Positions 10,537 to 22,717 of a stretch of 64,000 nt of DNA are shown piece after piece. Below the pieces are notes generated by a model, which did no database searches, was not told where the DNA came from, and was given only the letters and a program-made list of their open reading frames with translations. Source of the DNA: Perkinsus chesapeaki. Its lineage: Eukaryota > Perkinsozoa > Perkinsida > Perkinsidae. The translations under genes were made by a program, and so were the position numbers. Location of the stretch: contig JAAPAO010000063.1 of NCBI GenBank assembly GCA_013115145.1, positions 1-64,000 on the forward strand, read 5' to 3'. Numbering within the stretch: position 1 is the stretch's first letter; each line of letters begins with the position of its first letter.

Positions 10537-11552
10537 ATGGCTCAAGAGCACTTGCAGTTCCGCGGCGTCCTTCAGGGACACAGTGACTGGGTTACTTCTA
10601 TTGCTACCACTTATGAGGATCCCAAGATGGTTGTCTCTGGATCTCGCGATAAGAAGATTATGATTTGGGAGCTTACCAACGACTCCGAGTCTGCTGGTTT
10701 CCCTCGTCGTTCTTTGACTGGTCATAACCAGGCTGTATCTGATGTCACCCTCTCCTCTGATGCTCAGTACTGTCTATCTGCCTCTTGGGATAAGACTTTG
10801 AGACTTTGGGATGTCTCATCGGGTAAGACTGTGCAGACCTTCGTTGGTCATACTTCTGATGTCTTCTCTGTTGCCTTCTCTCCCGATAACAGACAGATTG
10901 TCTCTGGTGGCCGCGATAAGACTATCAAGATTTGGTAATAACAAATAAGGGCAATTTTGGGCATTTTATCGTTTTTGTCTGTTCTTTTGGGATTTTCTAT
11001 GTTTTCAGGAACACCATGGGTGAATGCCGTCACACCATCGTTGATGATCAGCACACCGACTGGGTCTCCTGCGTCCGCTTCTCTCCTTCCGCCAAGCAGC
11101 CTCTGATTGTCTCTTGCGGCTGGGATAAGCTCGTCAAGGTCTGGTCTCTTGACAACGGCAAGCTTCGTATTAACCTCGCTGGCCACACCGGTGTTCTCAA
11201 CAACGTTACTATCTCCCCTGATGGATCCCTTTGCGCTTCTGGTGGTAAAGATGGTGTTGCTATGCTCTGGGATGTTAACGAGGGCAAGCATCTTTACTCT
11301 CTTGACGCCAACAGTAGCATCAATGCTTTGTGCTTCTCCCCCAAGAACTACTGGCTTTGCGCTGCCACTGATGCTGGTGTTAAGGTCTGGGATTTGGAGA
11401 CTAAGAACGTCCTTGAAGAGATCACTCCCCCTGCTGAGTACAAGTCCCCTCTCCCTTGGGTTGTTTCCATCGCTTGGTCTGCTGATGGCAACACTCTCTT
11501 CGCTGGTAGCACTGATGGTAACATCTATGTCTACGAGATCGCCAGATCGTAA
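10537..11552 (+). CDS. RACK1: RACK1, small-ribosomal-subunit WD40 scaffold
   Basis: Two exons (10537-10934 and 11009-11552) give 313 residues, the usual RACK1 length, made of seven WD40 blades. Diagnostic pieces are [41 protein letters not shown] across the splice, [21 protein letters not shown] and, near the C-terminus, VYEIAR. The ATG at 10537 is chosen because [10 protein letters not shown] matches family N-termini; an in-frame ATG at 10477 would add 20 residues. RACK1 binds the 40S head and links signalling to translation. Codons are strongly biased to C-ending forms, unlike neighbours, which fits very high expression. Confidence 0.97.
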
Positions 11553-11826
11553 GAAGTAAATAACAATGATAAGTAAACCCAATACTTTGGTGGCAGTAAT
11601 AGTTGCATTATTCTTCATTTAATAATGTTAATCATAACTGTTATCTGAGGTGGTCCATAGGGCTATTTTGGGGTGGTCGGTTTCCAGTGAGCCAATGCTT
11701 CATTAGTAACTTGAGTTGTAATGGCTATCATTCAATCTGGATGGTTGGAGGGGGCTGATTTAATGGAACTAACACTCAACTGTTTTCAATATCAACAACT
11801 TAAGCACACGTCGGATATTAACACCA

Positions 11827-12710
11827 CTAACTTATAAGGTTGCCATTGTCCATGATGTAGTCACATATATATTTTGTTAAGTAGTAAGCCTTCTTCCCGT
11901 TTATAGAAATCTGTCCTTGTTTGTTTCTCCGGTTGCGATCCTTTTCGTCATATTGAAGTATGTTAGTTCCACTGATAGCATCTCTGAGATCTTTGCTTAT
12001 AGAGAGTGCCTTCTCCAGAATCTTTTCGAATACTTCTAAACAGGAAGCATCAGGTTTAGGGTGGATGCCAGCCAATAGATCGGCGAAGTCCTTTCCAGCC
12101 GGTCTAAGTTGGACGATGGATATCAGGGGAGCTCATTGTGTATTCTTACGTTTTCTCCACGTATCTTCGGTCGCAAGCAGAGTAGAGTGGTTTTAACATT
12201 TCAACAGTTTGCGATGATGATGATGAAGCATCTAAAATGTAACATCCTAGAATGCATCTTGCCGATTCAGATGTACAGGCTACAACATACCGTTATCGAT
12301 TGTACGACCTGTCGACATGTGCTCTTCATCCTCCTCCGTGACCCTCTTCACTGCAATTTGGTATCGACCCGGCTTTCCAGGGTTCCTGTCTTTGGGCTTC
12401 CACTCAATTTTACACCCCTTTGCGTACTTTAGCGCCTCTACGGTCCCAGCATGCATACAACAATAATGGACATGCTTTCTTATTTGCCTCGTACCTCCCA
12501 AAAATTCTCTTCGTCCCCTATTCCGTGCATCTCGATTCCCTCGTCCTCCACCAAGGGGGTTACCTCAGCCTTCGAGTGACTATTCGGAGGATTGTCTTGG
12601 TCTTGTCTTTGTCTTGCTCTTTGTCTTGGTCGTAGCCGTTTGAAGAAAGATGCTTCGCCATTAATCATCATCATGATCATGATCATGATGCTCGACAAGG
12701 AGTAATACAT
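11827..12710 (-). CDS. Unrecognised four-exon protein
   Basis: Minus-strand exons join as NPPNSHSKAEVTPLVEDEG, then ALKYAKGCKIEWKPKDRNPG and YQIAVKRVTEEDEE, then TVEMLKPLYSACDRRYVEK, and a final exon reading GKDFADLLAGIHPKP to DYIMDNGNLIS with TAG at 11827-11829. The intermediate introns are GT-AG (for example 12077-12122). The protein is basic and soluble with a GKPGRYQIAVKRVTE block. No family is recognised. The start at 12710 is only the first ATG in frame; a run of Met/Ile codons there comes from a GATCAT repeat, so a later start is possible. It is tail-to-tail with RACK1. Confidence 0.55.
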
Positions 12711-13019
12711 TGATCAGCGGTGTGGAGGGATAAATAATGGTAACACACTAATAATGCATCGACGCTCCCTCCTTGATACTCCTCGCCTCCTGTGACAGGC
12801 TTCATTCAGAGTACGTTACAGCAGTAAAGTGATCATGTCCAATGAGAGAAGCGTTTAACGCCTCTTATTATTGATATGGAACTGATATTTCGTGCACATT
12901 TCTGCGCGCGTCCAGTTTCGAGCTTTGCCCATCAGACTAACAGAATAACTCAAGACGAGTTTAAAGTGAAATTATCATGCATTGCCACTCTGAGTGTCCT
13001 CAACAGACTAAAATAACAC

Positions 13020-16000
13020 TTAATGGAAAAAGGTGTCATTGATAGTTACCGAGGATGAAGGTGGAGGCGGTGGACGAGACGGTCTTGGTATTGCTAGTGG
13101 AGACTCTTGTTGTTGAACAGTTACAGGAAAGTGTATTGCGGCGGTAGCAGGCAGAGCACTGAGGATTACATGTTAAGGAGTATATCATCGTCTTAACTAC
13201 TACCTATTATTCGGTCCACGCTGATCTGTAGGAAGATCAGCAGTTGACTGAGAATACACTTTCACTAGACTCTAATCCAATCTGTTAGCACTCACAAGAC
13301 GATAGAAAGTTGGAGCAAAAGGATCTGCAGGTCTAAAGACCCTTCCTGAACTCTGCTGTTGTTGTTGTTGTCTTGTTGATCCTGCAACAACTTCATCAGA
13401 TAAGTTGTTAAAGAATGATGTAGTTGCGACCTTGTGGAAGGAGTGGATCGGGCTCTTCTTCAAGGACCGAGTCCAATGTGCTGCTACCGAGACTCATTCG
13501 TTGTGGCTGCTGTTGATCATCACTTCCACCCTCCGCTAAAGAATGTCAAAGTAACTCCAAGAATTAGTCAAATGTTACATCTGCGATGTGATGATGATGA
13601 TAGACTCAATCGATTGGGGGGATCCATTGCTCCAGTCGAAGAAAGGCTGTTAAACCTGAGCCTTTGGTGTACCTGTAAAATAATGGTATTACCAAACGTG
13701 TCAAGTTGAAATTTACTGGAAAAGTAGGTGGACGATTCTCTTGAAGGTTGCTTGTTTCTAACAGAGTCTTTCGAATGCCACCGATAGAGGAGAGGTTATT
13801 CTGATAGAAGCTGTGGGTTTTTATTAACGGCAGGACGACTCGTCACAATAAGCTCTAGTATGCCTCTAATTCCATCATCACATCCTCCTCCTCCTTTTAT
13901 AGTCGATCCTTGTATTCCACCACAACTAGAATAATAAATACACCCAATCACTTTTACGAGTAGCTGCTACCCTGCTCGCTCAAGTGCAAGATTTAGATGA
14001 GTAAGAGCTTCGGTATTATTCTCTCCACCCCTAGCCAAAAGTTGACCAAGTAAGGCATGTCCAGCAGCCTAAAGACTATAGATGAGATATGCCAGTGGTT
14101 ATGTGGTTATCAAACTTCAGTAGGAAGAGCTTCGACAACTTTCCTGGCATCTTGAATGGCGTCATCAATCCTTCCAACATGTGCGAGTATTCTACTCCTC
14201 TCATACAAAGCATTTAGAAGGGATCCTGATGATGATAAAGGATGATGTTTCAGTGAAGAATGCAGGAATAATAATAACCATCTGTTGCAGTATTTCCATC
14301 ACACACCGAGTCGAGCACTGACAATGCCTCGTCTGCCCGTCCTCTAGATGATAATAAAGATCCCAATGCAACCTATTGACTGGCTAATTGAAGATGCTCT
14401 ACATAATGGTGCACTTGTGATATTGCGTTACCTTTAAAACTGGATGATACGGATTCATATCGATGGCTTTACGAACATGATATTCACAATCATCCAACCT
14501 ATCTTGTCTCCGGCAAATTTGACTTATACCAAACCTAAAAGTTGGTAAGTGTGATGATAGTGAAAGGACATAACTATTACCATGCCGCATAAGAGGTTGG
14601 ATCGAGTTTCAAGGATTGACTATAGGAGTAAGCAGCTTGATCAAATTGTTCTATACTAGATAATCTAAAGGCAGATAATGATCATGCTATTATGATGACT
14701 TATGATTAAAACTACTCATGTCCTATAAGACAGCATATATTGGCATCTCGATGATTTAAAAGCCGCTGAGAACAAGGACAGTATTAACAATGTCACAGCA
14801 GAAGCAGCAGAAGTGATTACAGCCTTCTCGAGCTTCATTCGTGCCTCAACATGATCCAAATCCAATGAATCAAGATTAGCAGCACATATCCATGATTCTG
14901 CACGTAATCTACCATATGTTAAAACCTGACAAGGTCTATCTTGTAACACTAGATCTAGAGGACTAGGTAACCCTTCTAGAAAGCTCAACGAGAGCTCTTT
15001 TCCTTTTCTGATGCCACAATAGTGTACTGTATTTACCAACACCATCAGTTATAAAAGGATAGGCTGTAAACATGTTACAGAATCTGACAGATCATTGTAT
15101 AACAGGATTAAGATTAGGATGTCTACATCTCTTCTGCTTCTTCATACTCACCGCGATCAAAGGTAACTTCAGCCAACTTAAGGAGTGCATATCTAATCAT
15201 CAGCAACAACAAACAGGTAACATAATGTTCTTCTTGTTGGTAAGACCTCGAATCAGCTTGTGTTGATGTCATATTCTCGGTGACTATCCTTTGTGCCTTT
15301 GGTAGATCGAGGCGAGTGGAGGCCTCAAAGAGATGTCCAAAGTTCTGAAGTATGATGATGATGAGTGGTTGATGGATAGATGATAACATGCCAACTACTT
15401 TAAGTATATTAGACAATAACTCAGTTGACTTGTTCTCAACCATAATCTCATCTGATGATGATGATGATGATGATATTTCATCTGCTTAAAAGGTGATGAA
15501 TGTTGAATTATTATTATTATTGTCGTCCCACTCCTTCCAGGTATTTCTCCATCCTTTACTCCATGTATGGGCTTTAATGTTACCTTTCATTACAATCCAA
15601 ACTGTAACTAATCTAAGGCCTCACATTTGCCTCCTCCTTAAGTGGTTTACGTAGAGATCGTTGTTCCTCTGTTAGGCTTCTTCCTTCACTAAAGGACCAA
15701 GAACTGTACCAAGCAGCCGGATGATTAACTCACATTCTGCCTTTAGGATTGGAAGTTTCAATGATAGGAATAACAGTAGCTGCCGGGGATACTGAAGTAG
15801 CTGTGTCGGTCAGAGCGTGCCTGACGGACGATCGACTAGCAGTAGCAGCATGCCATCATATGATCATACTGAAGACAACGTTAAAATAGATCGAAAGTGA
15901 AGCTACGTCCATCTCGCATATCTTTGTATGGCCATTATACAAATAACACCTCACCAGGTTGCTAAACGATCCATTGAAAAGCAATTGGCAGGATCCCATT

Positions 16001-16820
16001 CTGAGTCATCTGATGCCTGCTCCAAAACTTGCCCAAGAGAACGTCGTTTAAGGTAAGCTATTCGCTCATAGGCAGCGAACATAAACCTGCGGCCATGGTA
16101 AATGAGTGGGCATAATTCTCGTAGCTCCCTACGGTCCAGCTTCGAGACTTTTCTCGTATGCGGGGAGAGCTAACTCGTATTGGCTATTCTGAAGGTGACT
16201 ACTGTAATATTTATTATTATACACATTGTTCACCTTTTCGTATAACTGACCGAGCAAGAATGCTCCAGCAGGCCCATTGGCTATGACCTCTGGTATATAA
16301 GTATTATTATCATATGTTATTACTAATGCCTGAATAGTAAACTCAGTGCTGCTGTTGTTGTTGATGATGATGCTATTATTATATTACTCTGATACCCTCC
16401 TCATATCGACTGAGGAGTTCACAACATAGTGCTAAAAGATGTCGAGAAGGATGAGTCCATGTAGCTGGTGATGATACTAATAAAGATATAATACAGTTAT
16501 GATTTATGTTACGATTCCTACATGCATTCTGTAGTGTATAATAAGCTCTACCTATTTGATGATCGTGATATAAGGCTTGAGCAAGCAAATGATTCCTAAC
16601 ATCATCAAGGCATTGGATTGGTGTTCTTGTTCTTCTTGTTGTTGTTGGGTTACGTGTGTAATATTATGTCAGGTGTAGCATCTCTCTTCCCTTTAACTTC
16701 ATCAATAATCCTTTCAGCATAGAATATTGCTTGATTGTACAAACGATTATCCATAGAGTAATCATAACCAAAACGAAGAGATGATAGATGTGGGGGAGAT
16801 GGTGGGAAGTGAGTTGCCAT
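13020..16820 (-). CDS. CDC27: CDC27/APC3-like TPR subunit of the anaphase-promoting complex
   Basis: It starts MATHFPPSPPHLSSLRFGYD at 16820. The N-terminal TPR half contains NHLLAQALYHDHQIGRAYYT, as in APC3. A variable middle follows, then the C-terminal TPR array: AESWICAANLDSLDLDHVEA, FGISQICRRQDRLDDCEYHV with MNPYHPVLK, LYERSRILAHVGRIDDAIQD and HALLGQLLARGGENNTEALT. This order matches CDC27, which helps form the TPR scaffold of the APC/C ubiquitin ligase and binds the IR tail of activators. The open frame then seems to continue through a Pro/Gln/Ser-rich tail (GSTRQQQQQQSS, RPSRPPPPPSSS) to TAA at 13020-13022. That tail could instead be a separate gene, with CDC27 ending at 13796. Internal exon joins at 14600-16000 are approximate. 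Confidence 0.68.
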
Positions 16821-17049
16821 TATGATAGATAAACTACAACATACAAGAATACAGAATGGCAGATTAGTGAACAGAACAAGTATGCAAAGACATCACAAGA
16901 AATGCATGATAAGAAGATGCGTGAGTAGCATGGATGGGCGTATAGTGGGCGTTGGATGGCCTTCATCCGAAAGTTCACCTTCACCTCGTATTGTTGTTCT
17001 TAAGGCATGCACCTCTACACACATCTGATGACATGTTATCAGAAACTCG

Positions 17050-17875
17050 CTACGTTTCCATTGTTGATCCATAAATGATATGTAATATTGGCACTGATAA
17101 TAATAAATAAGCTGATAATATTATTATGATAGTTGCAATTACATCATCCATACATGTATCAACATTGATAGCTGCAGAGTTAAGGCAGATACAACATGTT
17201 CGAGAGGAGTTTGGATGATTACTCCACATGGCAGCATTCATAATATTACCATCTGAATCTTGTTTAGTGGATGCATAACACTTAAGCATAACAAGCGTCC
17301 GTATAACAGCTGATCCTAGCCTACTAGTACTGTCAAACGACAATGTCTCTCGCTCCATCCGAAGAAGCCATCAGCATTAAACATCCTGAAAGGATGTGTA
17401 GGGATGGACACTAATATTATAATACCCATGCTTATCCTCGGACCTATCACTGTTGCCAGAGTAAACTGAGTAACACAACTCAAGTAGGATGAGGAGGAGG
17501 AGGCCAGGGCTACCTTCCCCACCATCCTCATCAAATTTGACTTCTAATGGTGGCGGTCCATCATCTGAGATCAGCAATCATATAGCTGCTGCTGCTGCAC
17601 TGAAACTTATCACCATTGTCTTCTTCTGTAAACACAACGTCATCGTTTGGTTGCTCAGTTACTGAGAGATGACGAGAATCTTATTACATAGATAGGATAC
17701 TCTTACACCTTGTATGGGGCAGCATGTGATGATGATTGGATAGATCATCGGGTAACCTATGATGGGATTAAGTAGAGGGTAGAGTAGAAGCTCACCCCTT
17801 CAAAGCATCCTCTTCTAATCGAGTACCAGTAAGGCACAGCGGAGCGAAGTAGATGAATAACTGCCATAATATCAT
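17050..17875 (-). CDS. Unrecognised secretory-pathway protein with C-terminal membrane span
   Basis: It probably starts MILWQLFIYFAPLCLTGTRL at 17875, a good signal peptide. The next exons give PDDLSNHHHMLPHT and an acidic DDGPPPLEVKFDEDGGEG. The last exon is Cys-rich (SSRTCCICLNSA, VDTCMDD) and has one hydrophobic span (VIATIIIILSAYLLLSVP) before a short tail and TAG. The plan is a type I membrane protein. Frame across the introns near 17350 and 17640 is not settled; another frame there gives a second hydrophobic stretch. The family is not recognised. It is upstream of CDC27 on the same strand. Confidence 0.45.
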
Positions 17876-17932
17876 ACTTGATAAGGTAACTGATTATCCA
17901 CTGAACATAACAATATAACTTAACTGAAAGTA

Positions 17933-19577
17933 CTATTCATTCTCATCTAACATCACGACTGCATGCCTCAGGATACTCTCAACAGTTTTCCGATCAACTT
18001 CATCATCATCACCAAGGTAAATCTTTTGAAGGTCTTCCTTATGTGGGCCATCAGGCTGCCATTTATCTAGTATATGAGCGGCAGTAACTTTAAAGCTCAA
18101 GAGAGCGTTGTAATCTTCAGTATTAATAGCTGAGGGCTTCGCCTCGACCATAGTATGCCTAATCATGTCACATCGTGTGCTTGAAGTAGGGGGTTTGGTA
18201 ACGATCAACGGGACAGCTTGCTCAAAGTAAATACCCTCCTTCAGAGGTTTCAAGTGTAAACCTAATAACTGCATCGAATGCTGGAGGGCAAGGAACTCTC
18301 CATCCTCCCACCAAGATACTGAAGTCTTCGCTCGACCTTCTTCTTTACTTGTATATGTACCTAAGGATCTATTAATAAGGTGATTATGATAAGATGATAC
18401 CTTGCATATTAAATAACTCATCAAATACAACAATACTTCCTTCTCTTAATAAACAAGCAACTGTTGTGAGGATCTCCAAAGCTGATGAATATATATCACA
18501 ATCTATATGTAGGAAAGCAATGAATGATGTTGTATTGACTATATCCCAATCAAGTAGTGGTAACGTATCTCGGAAAAGACCGATGTTGAGCCTTGCGTTA
18601 TCGACCTTTAGTATCCTTTCGGGTATGATACCACCCATATCGAATAGACCTGGCGAATTGAACTTCGGGCCCCATGCTTCTGGCAACCCCCTGAAGGAGT
18701 CAAAACCCACCACGGTTCGATTCCAAGCTCGAGCATGGTGTGCAAGACGGAGAAGACTTCTTCCATGGGCAACACCAAATTCCAATATTTGCCCTCCTTC
18801 ATCGATAAGTGGTCGAGCTGCATTGAATGCCTCATCAAACATGTCCATCCAAGATTGGGTTTGATGGAGTAAACCAAAGTAGTTACCCCACCAATATGAC
18901 ACTTGATCTGAATAGTCCAACCAAAACTCTAACTGTCCTACTTCTACCACATCCTCAACTCTACTGGGAGTAATCTTGACAGTAGTGTTATAACCCTCAT
19001 ACTTATCAATAAAGTAGATGTTATCTTGTACGTTGGTAGAGTTGTTAATACTAACTTCTTCTTCTTCTCCTACCCATGCCTCTATATGATATTCCCCAGC
19101 ATTGAGAATTGGCACCTCTATCTCAGCTACACCTCGGGCATGAAGAACGGCGAAGCCTTCAAGACAGATTTCAGTGATATTAAAATGACCAATACAAGCA
19201 TCACGGAAATTGTCAACTGGTGGGAGGCCATTAAAGAAGTTATCGAATATGGTGGATAGTAGAAGGGGATAGTCCTTATTACTTGTACGACCCATCCAAT
19301 CATCGCTAACAACACGTATAGCTGATCGGGATACTTTAAAGATAGCGAGTGTTAGTTTATGTATAGGAGGAGCCGTTGGAGTATCGGATATATGTATTGT
19401 AAATGATATAACATTACTAGTAGGCCGATTGGTGTTAGGGACTGGTGAGGACAAACGAATACATTTCTGAGAAGAATGCTCATGATAGCAGGATTGATGG
19501 TTGTGATGAGGTGATGGTTCGATAATTAGGGTGGTAGCGGTAACCAATAGTGATAGTAAAACAATGGTCAACAACAT
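17933..19577 (-). CDS. Membrane-anchored class I methyltransferase (TylF/macrocin O-MT-like)
   Basis: The first exon runs from ATG 19577 (MLLTIVLLSLLVTATTLIIE, a signal anchor) to about 18409; an intron ends in CCTTAG near 18360 and joins to the C-terminal exon ending VVMLDENE. A longer frame starts at 19673. The catalytic part has the SAM motif ILEFGVAHGRSLL, GFDSFRGLPEAWG, the strand FLHIDCDIYSS and VVFDELFN, which match TylF-type O-methyltransferases. The 220 residues before it are a lumenal domain of unknown type with several NxS/T sites (NST, NNST, YNTTV). A lumenal sugar or glycan methyltransferase is the simplest reading, by inference. The substrate is unknown. Confidence 0.75.
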
Positions 19578-19802
19578 GGAGATAAAAGAAGAAGAAAGAA
19601 AGACTGTTGATGAGAGTGAGCTAGTGTAGTGAATGGGCCCCAACCATTCACACATGGCCAATGAAGGGTCCAAGTGAGAGGAGCTATTTGATTGAACAGT
19701 CTGTGAGGCAGTTGCAGCAGGTTACCAACTCTAAATATAGTAATAGTAGAAAACAACAACTGTTATAATCGCAACATGATAGCGCCGTCCTCCTCCTTAC
19801 AC

Positions 19803-22526
19803 TCAGTGAGCCTTCCTGGTCAGATTAATCAAGGATTCCTGGATGAGTTAGATAATGCATATAATAGTGGAATCCGACTCACCAAAGTTGAATCGATATT
19901 GGATGGCCCATCAGAATGATGATGATGACTGTTGCTGTTTGACTGTATGGCACTCAATGCCTTTATTGCTTTAATAACACATAACTTAGGGCTTTTATCA
20001 ATTGTTAAGGTTGATAGGATATTCCTAGTAAGGTCCGCCTAATCCATAAGTTGATAATGACATGAAACCTCATCACTTGACTATTATCATCATCATTAAC
20101 AACTCACCTCCATGAATATTGTACCGATATCTTGTGACAAATCGAAAGCAAATCCTTCCTCTTCTGCAAGTTGGAAAAGGTGTGAGTGTGATGATGAAAT
20201 TGAATAGTTCAAGTTGTTGCTAGGTCCTCGCTTCATCAGGATTGCTACTCGATCATAATCGTCCAAACTAATGTGTTTTATGAGTAAACCTTTGCAGACT
20301 GTATCTCTGTAGACGTACCTCTCCTTTTGTATGGTGCCTAGCTTACGACAATGACTAAGACGATTTGCCTTTATCAAGTTGAGGATTTGAATGGCGGAGG
20401 TCTAAAATAATGACAGTGAAGGCTCATATTATTATTAGTTACTATTAACTTCCTCAGCCACACCAAACTTCACTTTGGTTATCCATAATGCAAATTTATT
20501 GATAGGATCATTACCATCCAACTCAGCTAAACCATTACTATCACAACCATAATTATTTGGTATCTTAACCATATAACATCATAATAATCATCACAAAGCA
20601 TCTAAATGTCTTCCCCTTACCACCTGAGCCATACGCCGCAGGAAATACTCCTCAGCGGTTTCGACACAATTAACTTCTTTCCCTTCAGCAGGCAGCATTA
20701 CATTATCTTCATCTTTTACCAAATCGATCGTTTGATCGATATGTAGTATCTTAGCACTCTGTAAAGCTGCAAACATTCCATCTTCCAGACCCTCTGTTAA
20801 CAGACCACTAGGTTCCATCTCTACAGCAACTGCCTCCACTCGTTTAGTTAGGTCTTCATTAAAATTAGGATTAATAAATACTATTGTATCAACTGTTACA
20901 TTACATACCTTTATACCCCCTTCATCAGATAAAGCTTCACCAACTCGTTTACCAACATCTTCCATAAACCTTGAATCTCTTTCATATGGTAAAGTGCAAT
21001 GTGGTATGAGACAACATGATGATGTTGATGATGTATGTTGGTAATGGTTAGGTATACTCTCAGATGTCCCCAATATTTTAATAACATTATCACCATCATC
21101 TTTAATCTTCATCATCTTTAGATGTACAGATATCTTAGCCAATTGAACTGATGGTATACCTTGTATTATCCCTCCTCTACGAACTAACTCGTCGAAGATG
21201 CTATTACTCTGTGATGATGATGACCTATTGAGTAATGTTGGACAATAGAAGGCTTACGTATACTGTATGCTTACGAGGACATACTCTTGGTCTTGGCGGT
21301 AATCTCTTCCATAAGTCTATGACGGTATGAGCTCTGGATATAATAATAGTCCAGTCATTCTCATCCTTACTAAATGCCGCCGATCTTACCTTATCGGTAG
21401 TACCTGCTAAGCTGGTCAAATCGATGTACATTGATGATGAATCGGCATGCTCAACAGCTTTGCCATCAACGTCAATTATCCATTTACAGCAAGTCTGAAT
21501 TATAAAGTAATGAATGATAATATCTCATATAACTAGTACTTGATAACATTGTATACATAATTGAGCCCAATCATCAATAATATCATCAACATCATTCCAA
21601 GGTCCAGTAATATGTGGAGGTAGAAAAGGTCTGATCACTATTATAGTAAGTATCACCTTCTAAGTTTAATACTACTAACCTTAATCCTTCACTTTTTTCC
21701 ATCAACTTCATAATCCCTCGTGGAGAGTTATTATTAATATAATGATTAACGTTAATCGATAAAGGTACTCCAAGATACCCCGATAACTAGATATTTGCTA
21801 TAGGTAAATACAACCTGCTGCATCATTTAACCAACCTGTAGTAATCCATTAGTAATAGGCTTTATCATCCCATCTATCATTATAACAACATATCCACTAT
21901 AACCCTCAATTATCTTTTTAATACGTGATAGTATCTTTGGTGAGGATAAGAGACAAGACACAACATCACCCCCTCCTTCTCCAACGCCGCACGGTGAAGA
22001 TTTTAATGAAAGTATCTTTCAAGATAATTAAGGATAACAATACTGTTCCGAGTGGACAACTTACTTGTAGTCTACCCCATAGATTATATATTCCTCCCTT
22101 TAACTCTAGCAGCTTACTATAATACATTTTCATTTCAATAGGTAAATCATTTATTGTTAATAAAACCATATCAAGCTTGCTATCAATGATATCAAACATC
22201 CTTCCAACTCCACCATCCAAATGGATCTCCAGATGTCGTCTATCGGCTACCCTAAGACTACTATATCTAGTATTCGATAACATCATCATCCTGCAAGCCG
22301 CTAATGTCCTTCTCTCCATCAGATCTCTAATATGCTTTTGTGTCTTCCATAATATACACTTTGATCTCCAGAATGTCTGAATCTTCAAAGCAGCTAAAGT
22401 TATGAATACGAATAGTCTTCTGTAATCCCTTCGTCTTAGGGATATCCGCCAATGCCTTTGAATTAACTTTATCTTTTTTATAACATCGGGAGAGCTACCA
22501 GTTACTATTAGCTCATTTACAGTCAT
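19803..22526 (-). CDS. IQCH: IQCH-like IQ-motif protein
   Basis: Many-exon minus gene. The N-terminal exon (22526 to about 22064) has an IQ-type basic helix, TLAALKIQTFWRSKCILWK and EMKMYYSKLLELKGG. Next come SRIKKIIEGYSGYVVIMIDG and YLGVPLSINVNHYI, which align with the IKRIKNLIKG...VPGV...LDIPILG block of IQCH. Further exons carry CCKWIIDVDGKAVEH, ENDWTIIISRAHTVIDLWKR and FINPNFNEDLTKRVEAVAVE. It ends LINLTRKAH at 19803. IQCH binds calmodulin and RNA-binding proteins in sperm flagella, consistent with the PIERCE1-like gene here. The homology is judged by eye over divergent sequence; an unrelated IQ protein is possible. Confidence 0.55.
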
Positions 22527-22605
22527 TTAATACACCTTAATAATTATGTATACTTATTATTAACAACCCAATAAGTAGCATGATTGGTGGGGTAAATAAC
22601 GTTGT

Positions 22606-22607
<2 letters not shown>

Positions 22608-22643
<36 letters not shown>
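22608..22643. repeat. (GTA)n microsatellite
   Basis: Twelve GTA/TAG triplets in the spacer between the helicase stop codon and the IQCH-like start codon. Confidence 0.95.
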
Positions 22644-22644
<1 letters not shown>

Positions 22645-22717
22645 ACTAATGTATTATTATTGGACAGCAGTTGGTATACGTAATACGTTGGTATGATAAC
22701 ACCCAGTTATCACGTTA

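Noticed and set aside
10848-11618. 256-codon minus frame across RACK1
   Set aside because: It is a shadow of the strongly C-biased RACK1 codons; the sense strand encodes a complete WD40 protein.
18714-18724. Exact T-loop-like sequence GGTTCGATTCC on the plus strand
   Set aside because: It lies in an exon of the methyltransferase and is explained by the conserved codons for WNRTVVGFDS. It serves as a reminder that a single chance match is possible.
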